Positions 60,899 to 64,000 of a stretch of DNA of 64,000 nt are shown piece after piece. Below the pieces are notes generated by a model that worked only from the letters and a program-made list of their open reading frames with translations, made no database searches and was not told where the DNA came from. Positions within the stretch are counted from its first letter, which is position 1. Every line of letters begins with the position of its first letter. The stretch is taken from positions 124,001 to 188,000 of the forward strand of contig CAZRCI010000005.1 of the NCBI GenBank assembly GCA_964598535.1. The letters are read 5' to 3'. The DNA comes from JALHMI01 sp964598535 (GTDB taxonomy: Bacteria > Planctomycetota > Planctomycetia > Pirellulales > PALSA-1355). The position numbers and the translations under genes are program-made.

Positions 60899-62260
60899 CT
60901 ACCTGGCTGGTGACAATTTATCGACGGCCCGGAGGATGTCTTGCTCGACGGTAGGGTTCCAGGGTGATGGCAGCGAGTAATACACCATCGCGCCGCCACC
61001 TTCGTAGCCGCCTTCGGTAAGTACGCGGCGCGACGGTATGTAAGCCATGACGTCGTTGGCATAGCCTGCGACCCAGGTGCGGGCCGCGCCGTGTGTCGCT
61101 TTGATTTGTAGGGCATAGTCCACCACGACTTCGCCTCCCAGGGTTACCCAGATGAGCTCGTCTCCCAAGGACCAGACCTGGACGGGGTAATCGTAGGTGG
61201 TTGGAATTACTCGACCGGCTTCCAATTCCGCTAGATAAAACCTCGCTCGGGCAGCGATATACTTGTCGTTCGATTGGGATTCCTGCTCAGCCTCCGCGCG
61301 GGACGGTACTCTGGCCAGGCCGAGCGGAACGGTTTCCATGGACGTGGTAAGTTTCGCTTCGAGTGATTTCATGGGCGATGCGAGCACCGCATTGACGCTC
61401 GTAGCGAGCTCTTCTCCGTATTGCCTGGCATATTCGACTTTGCGCCGGGGCAGCGGATTTTGGTCGGCTCCACAGCCTGCGAAAAACAATGCCGTACACT
61501 GCGGATGAGCCTGTTCGAGGGCCTCTTGCGCGAAGCCCGGATAATCGCTTGACCAGTCATAGTCTGAAAGCACCGTGGCGTGGCAGGCGTAGCCGAATAG
61601 CACGGCACGCAATTGGCCGCTGTTATCGGTGATCTTGAGCACCGGAACGTCGTGATCGAAGGGGCCTTTCAATTGACCGGCCGCGCGCAGGGCGGGCACT
61701 TCCGTCTCGGGATTATTACGACGGTTCGCGGCGAACGTGGCGGTTCCGGTACCGTAGGCGAGTTCCGCGGGCGCGAGATCTTGTACCGCACGGTTGACGA
61801 GCTTTACGACTTTGTCGATGAGCGCCGCGGTATATTCGTCGACGAGCCGCTGTTGAGTTTCATCGAGTAGATCGTAATGGAGCGAACGCAAGCCCTTGCC
61901 GACTACGGGGCCGCTATGAGTGTGGGAGCAGCAGATGGCGATCTTGGCTCGCGGCAAGTCAGATTGTTGTTCGAGTGCCGTGGTGATCGGATTTGCAACA
62001 TCGGGGCTGATGCCGACCAGGTCGAGCGTGATGATCGCGGCGCGGTTCCCTGCCGTGTCCTCGAGCACCAGCGCCTTGGCCCATAGATCGTTCAGAAATC
62101 CGCTGGCCGGTTGGTTTCGCGAGCCGTAGCCAGCCATCCACATCGATCGGTCGGGAGTGATCTTTTCGCGTGCCGTGCCCGCCTTCCATCCGCCGGCCAC
62201 GGTATTTCCCACGAGCAGCACAAGTGTCAAGGCAACTGCCAGTCCGCCGTGGAGAATCAT
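60899..62260 (-). CDS. Neutral ceramidase-like exported hydrolase
   Basis: The 453-residue protein carries the N-terminal domain of neutral/alkaline ceramidases, with a signal peptide (ILHGGLAVALTLVLLVGNTVAG), then AGTAREKITPD, MWMAGYGSR, CSHTHSGPV (zinc-type His) and GYACHATVLS, and GCGADQNPLPR. Ceramidases cleave ceramide to sphingosine and fatty acid; many planctomycete relatives with this domain act on unknown amides. The C-terminal domain of true ceramidases seems absent, as it is shorter. It lies between an amidohydrolase and Fe-ADH. Confidence 0.88.
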   Translation of the reverse strand: MILHGGLAVALTLVLLVGNTVAGGWKAGTAREKITPDRSMWMAGYGSRNQPASGFLNDLWAKALVLEDTAGNRAAIITLDLVGISPDVANPITTALEQQSDLPRAKIAICCSHTHSGPVVGKGLRSLHYDLLDETQQRLVDEYTAALIDKVVKLVNRAVQDLAPAELAYGTGTATFAANRRNNPETEVPALRAAGQLKGPFDHDVPVLKITDNSGQLRAVLFGYACHATVLSDYDWSSDYPGFAQEALEQAHPQCTALFFAGCGADQNPLPRRKVEYARQYGEELATSVNAVLASPMKSLEAKLTTSMETVPLGLARVPSRAEAEQESQSNDKYIAARARFYLAELEAGRVIPTTYDYPVQVWSLGDELIWVTLGGEVVVDYALQIKATHGAARTWVAGYANDVMAYIPSRRVLTEGGYEGGGAMVYYSLPSPWNPTVEQDILRAVDKLSPAR

Positions 62261-62287
62261 TACTTGCGCCCTTTTGAATGGGATGAG

Positions 62288-63250
62288 TTAAAGCAGCCCG
62301 AGTAACCTGCGGGCGTTTTCACGAAAGATCTTGGCCTGGACTTCGATCGGCAGATCGAGGCTGCGAAACAGATCGAGTTGCGGCACTTGCTGGCCCGGCG
62401 AAAGGTAGTCGGTGCCGAACATCAATCGGTCTGCGCGGCGGATGAGAAATTCGCGGCCGAAGTCAGGGTCGCGGCTAATTGCCTGAGCGCCGCTGCCGGC
62501 GGAGAGGTCGCCGTGCAGATTCGGATATTTTTCCATCAAGTTATCGATCGCACCGCCCGATTGAACCTTGCCGTCCGGATAGCGGGCGAGATCGGCCGCC
62601 GTGATCTGGCCGGAGATCGATGCCCACCAGCCTGGACCGTGTCCGATAAACTGTGTTTGGGGATGTTCCTTCAACGCATTTTCCAGACCTGGCAGTCCGG
62701 GTTCGTCGAGATTGCGCAATTGATCGAGATGAAACAGCACGGGCAGGCCGAGTTCACCGCACGCGGCATAGATGGTCATGTTACGCGGATCGTCGACGTG
62801 TACACCAGGTTTGTGCTCGCCGAAGCCTTTAGCGCCCGCGTCGGCATACTTGCGAAGCATGTCGGTCAGACCTTCGCGTCCCCCCGAATAGCTTGTGCGC
62901 GGATCGACGCTGCAAAACGGAATGAGTCGATCTCGATGGGGCTTGGTTGCGGCCAATACGAACTCGGTGGTAATCGGATAGGCGGACGACTCGGGGGATA
63001 CGAGCGGCAATACAACCGCTTGAGAAATGTTATTTTGGTCCATCCAGCGGAGCAGGCCATCGGCCGAGAGTGGCTCGGTGTGGTTCCAGGTTTGTCCGAG
63101 GTGCGTATGGACGTCGACGTAGCGCCCGGGCGGGAATGCTGACACGTCGGCCCTTGCCGTGTGTTGGACAAACGCGGCGGCGATGCCGCCGAGCGCGGCG
63201 CAGCGGCAGAATTCGCGTCTGGAGAATTGAAGGGGTGGGGCACTGTGCAT
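62288..63250 (-). CDS. Tat-exported amidohydrolase-2-like protein
   Basis: The 320-residue protein has a twin-arginine signal (SRREFCRCAALGGIAAAFV) and then a TIM-barrel amidohydrolase: YVDVHTHLGQTW (HxH metal motif), KGFGEHKPGVHVDDP, LPVLFHLDQLRN, FIGHGPGWWASI and LMFGTDYLSPGQ. It is an amidohydrolase_2/decarboxylase-like enzyme exported to the periplasm. It starts 28 bp before the ceramidase-like gene on the - strand (in that gene's upstream direction), suggesting an operon of exported hydrolases. Substrate unknown. Confidence 0.88.
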   Translation of the reverse strand: MHSAPPLQFSRREFCRCAALGGIAAAFVQHTARADVSAFPPGRYVDVHTHLGQTWNHTEPLSADGLLRWMDQNNISQAVVLPLVSPESSAYPITTEFVLAATKPHRDRLIPFCSVDPRTSYSGGREGLTDMLRKYADAGAKGFGEHKPGVHVDDPRNMTIYAACGELGLPVLFHLDQLRNLDEPGLPGLENALKEHPQTQFIGHGPGWWASISGQITAADLARYPDGKVQSGGAIDNLMEKYPNLHGDLSAGSGAQAISRDPDFGREFLIRRADRLMFGTDYLSPGQQVPQLDLFRSLDLPIEVQAKIFRENARRLLGLL

Positions 63251-63271
63251 GGACTGAGTCTCTCTTGCCGT

Positions 63272-64000
63272 TCAAAGTGCGTTCATCAGGTATGTCAGCA
63301 GGTCCGCCATGGATTGGAGATCGATCTGTTTCTCCAGGCCCTCAGGCATGATCGAAAGACCGCTGGAACGCATTTCTTCGATGTCCGCCCGTTCGATTGT
63401 ATCGGTGGCGTTCTCGGCTCGCCGGAGAGTGACGCTGTTTGCCGTTTCCGAGGCGATCATCCCCGAAACTGAGCGTCCGTCGGTCGTCAGGACCAGGTAA
63501 TTCAAGTACTGGGGATTTACCTCGCGATTGGGATCGAGCACGTTGACCAAGATGGCTTCGGACCCGCGCGTACGGAAGCTGGCCAGATTCGGGCCAATTT
63601 CATGGCCGGTGTTTTCCAGGCGATGGCATGCGGCGCAAATTTTTTGGAAGACTTGTCGCCCTCGTTCGGCGCTGCCTGGAAGGGAAATCGCTGCTTGATA
63701 GTCATCAACAAGCTGCTGTCGATTGCTCGTTTTAATCTTGGCCAGAAGCGGCTCGGCACGGCGGCGAGTGGCGTCGCTGGGGTGTTGTGCCAGTCCTTGC
63801 AGACGCGCGGGCTCGAAATCGGAAATCATGATCTCACCGAGTTCAGCGGCCGCGAGGAGTGCATCGAGACGTTCTGTGCGAGCGAACAGGGCTTCCGCGG
63901 CTTCGGAACGCAAGCGAGGACTGAGCGTGGGCCACGCGGCAATGAGAGTGGTGGCGATGCTCGAGTCGCTAAACCCGCCAAGCGTGGCGATCGCCGCGGA
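63272..64000 (-). CDS. PVC-type heme-binding CxxCH protein, N-terminus outside window
   Basis: The frame is open to the right edge; the first internal start (TTG at 63913) is not the real one, since upstream codons read IATLGGFSDSSIATTL without a stop. Visible are a helical HEAT-like stretch, the cytochrome-c motif CAACHRLENTG (heme), NVLDPNREVNPQYLNYL and the C-terminal module DGRSVSGMIASETANSVTL. This is the C-terminal part of the large planctomycete/verrucomicrobial heme-binding proteins with NHL or PQQ-type propellers. It reads into the amidohydrolase gene, 21 bp away, so they are probably one operon. Confidence 0.9.
   Translation of the reverse strand, partial: SAAIATLGGFSDSSIATTLIAAWPTLSPRLRSEAAEALFARTERLDALLAAAELGEIMISDFEPARLQGLAQHPSDATRRRAEPLLAKIKTSNRQQLVDDYQAAISLPGSAERGRQVFQKICAACHRLENTGHEIGPNLASFRTRGSEAILVNVLDPNREVNPQYLNYLVLTTDGRSVSGMIASETANSVTLRRAENATDTIERADIEEMRSSGLSIMPEGLEKQIDLQSMADLLTYLMNAL

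Noticed and set aside
1..64000. tRNA, rRNA, tmRNA, CRISPR arrays, prophage and complete insertion sequences.
   Set aside because: I read the intergenic stretches for tRNA-like T-arm motifs, regular direct repeats and transposase or phage proteins and found none beyond the MITE-like element; this was by eye only, so a weak RNA could be missed.

Overview
The window looks like about 64 kb of chromosome from a Gram-negative-type planctomycete, most likely of the Pirellulales/Planctomycetia. I infer this from a PSD1/DUF1549-DUF1553 cytochrome-like protein paired with a DUF1501 protein, a PVC-type heme-binding CxxCH protein, TPR proteins fused to a glycosyltransferase-9-like domain, a very long SecA and abundant Tat-type signal peptides. 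Base composition is GC-rich throughout. I saw no rRNA, tRNA, CRISPR array, transposase or phage gene. The only mobile-looking item is a small MITE-like inverted-repeat element at 28035-28195.

Layout. 1-6606: lipopolysaccharide inner-core/heptose cluster on + (GT2, hldE, WaaE-like GT2, GT9, gmhB, second GT9). 6832-8022: a BON-domain protein and the APS kinase cysC on -. 8424-10518: leuA with a leader that looks like a complete ribosome-mediated attenuator (Leu-rich 18-residue peptide, antiterminator, terminator). 10549-16261: three - strand genes (TPR/GT9-like protein, PQQ-type beta-propeller, FHA-GAF-sigma54 activator). 16417-19775: CbiX-like chelatase and the tail-specific protease. 19899-20717: MBL-fold hydrolase on -. 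20999-26148: secA and the Kdo transferase waaA. 26422-29283: glutathione peroxidase, a Tat-exported sugar isomerase-like protein, the MITE, a stand-alone rpsR and a thioesterase. 29407-33487: LolD-like ATPase and a large FtsX-type permease. 33607-38182: PSD1/DUF1549-DUF1553 and DUF1501 pair. 38349-44029: UDP-galactopyranose-mutase-like flavoprotein and three tandem PIG-V-like GT-C mannosyltransferase paralogues. 44114-48891: class A beta-lactamase-like hydrolase, JmjC-type cupin, FemAB/CelD-like GNAT and a YbdK-type carboxylate-amine ligase. 48910-50091: M20 amidohydrolase. 50140-51606: TolC-like channel. 52174-54287: rmlB-rmlA. 54437-57479: sugar dehydrogenase and catalase. 57566-64000: porin, Fe-alcohol dehydrogenase, ceramidase-like enzyme, amidohydrolase and a truncated PVC heme protein.

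How the genes fit together. Much of the window serves the cell envelope. HldE and GmhB make activated heptose, the GT9/GT2 enzymes and WaaA build a Kdo-heptose core, RmlBA feed dTDP-sugars, and the flavoprotein/GT-C block probably makes another surface glycan. SecA, Prc, the Lol-type ABC system, TolC and the porin handle export, periplasmic proteolysis and outer-membrane traffic. The most notable observations are the leuA attenuator, the SecA with a four-unit helical wing domain, an inserted beta-strand module and a proline in the Walker A motif, and the GT-C triplication.
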